NCBI GenBank assembly: GCA_937138955.1
Contig: CAKZPJ010000190.1
Span: forward strand, 1 to 7,009
DNA length: 7,009 bases
Source: an uncultured Flammeovirgaceae bacterium
GTDB lineage: Bacteria; Bacteroidota; Bacteroidia; Cytophagales; Cyclobacteriaceae
Direction: 5' to 3'
Shown here: one piece after another, positions 6,909-7,009 of the stretch
Numbering within the stretch: the first letter of the stretch is position 1
Layout of the letters: each line of letters begins with the position of its first letter
Translations under genes and position numbers: made by a program
Notes under the pieces: model-generated
Seen by the model: only the letters and a program-made list of their open reading frames with translations
The model's database searches: none
What the model was told of the DNA's origin: nothing

Positions 6909-7009
6909 AAGTATAATATAAGGGCGGTGATTAGAGCATGTTTAAATTTTATCCTTAGGGGTGCAAAGGGCTCTTCCAGTGCCTGAGTTTCGTGTATTTT
7001 CCGCAAAAC
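6909..7009 (-). other. Upstream region of the efflux operon; possible tail of a preceding reading frame or an IS edge
   Basis: These 101 bases precede the adaptor gene. On the minus strand one frame is open from the window edge (7009) and stops at TGA 6907-6905, overlapping the adaptor ATG as ATGA. It would give 34 residues ending HALITALILYL, which I do not recognise; it does not resemble the end of a TolC-type channel. A 34-codon open stretch can arise by chance, so this is weak. The other two minus-strand frames stop earlier and are also unrecognised. Alternatively, the plus-strand string TTA then GAGCATGTTTAAATTTT (6931-6950) looks like a TNA target plus the terminal repeat of an IS5-family element; only one end is in view. 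An A/T-rich TATATTATAC (6920-6911) lies just before the ATG and could belong to a promoter, but I see no convincing Bacteroidetes -33/-7 pair (TTTG and TAnnTTTG). Confidence 0.25.

Noticed and set aside
1..7009. Replication origin (oriC) next to dnaA
   Set aside because: I saw no cluster of DnaA boxes near TTATCCACA; the best partial match, TTATCCTTA near 6949, is single and far from dnaA. The region upstream of dnaA is outside the window.

Overview
The window reads as ordinary chromosomal DNA from a Bacteroidetes bacterium, most likely a marine or free-living Cytophagales relative. This is inferred from the protein style: the DnaA sequence, a lipoprotein-type RND adaptor with an N-terminal coiled coil, an RND pump of the VDN/VNN motif subtype, and A/T-rich gene starts without a clear Shine-Dalgarno sequence. 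Base composition is moderate. Genes fill almost the whole window and no stretch over 300 bases lacks a gene.

Layout: (1) bases 1-987, plus strand, the 3' two-thirds of dnaA, cut by the window edge. (2) Bases 989-2242, minus strand, a membrane-anchored calcineurin-like metallophosphoesterase converging on dnaA with one base between the stop codons. (3) Bases 2254-2283, a strong rho-independent terminator read on the minus strand. (4) Bases 2304-5726, minus strand, an RND efflux permease of 1140 residues. (5) Bases 5733-6908, minus strand, its periplasmic adaptor, a predicted lipoprotein. (6) Bases 6909-7009, upstream sequence of unclear nature, holding either the tail of a preceding reading frame or possibly the edge of an insertion sequence.

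Adaptor and pump are separated by 6 bases and form a clear two-gene operon, transcribed adaptor first. Together with an outer-membrane TolC-type channel, not seen here, they would make a tripartite exporter across the envelope. The terminator closes this operon, but it lies only 11 bases before the phosphoesterase start codon, so how that gene is transcribed is an open question. dnaA is functionally unrelated to its neighbours.

I did not find a wholly new system. The points most worth a second look are the altered proton-relay residues and extra hydrophobic pair in the pump, the terminator hairpin directly in front of the phosphoesterase gene, the buried Tat-like motif in the phosphoesterase, and the unresolved upstream edge of the efflux operon.
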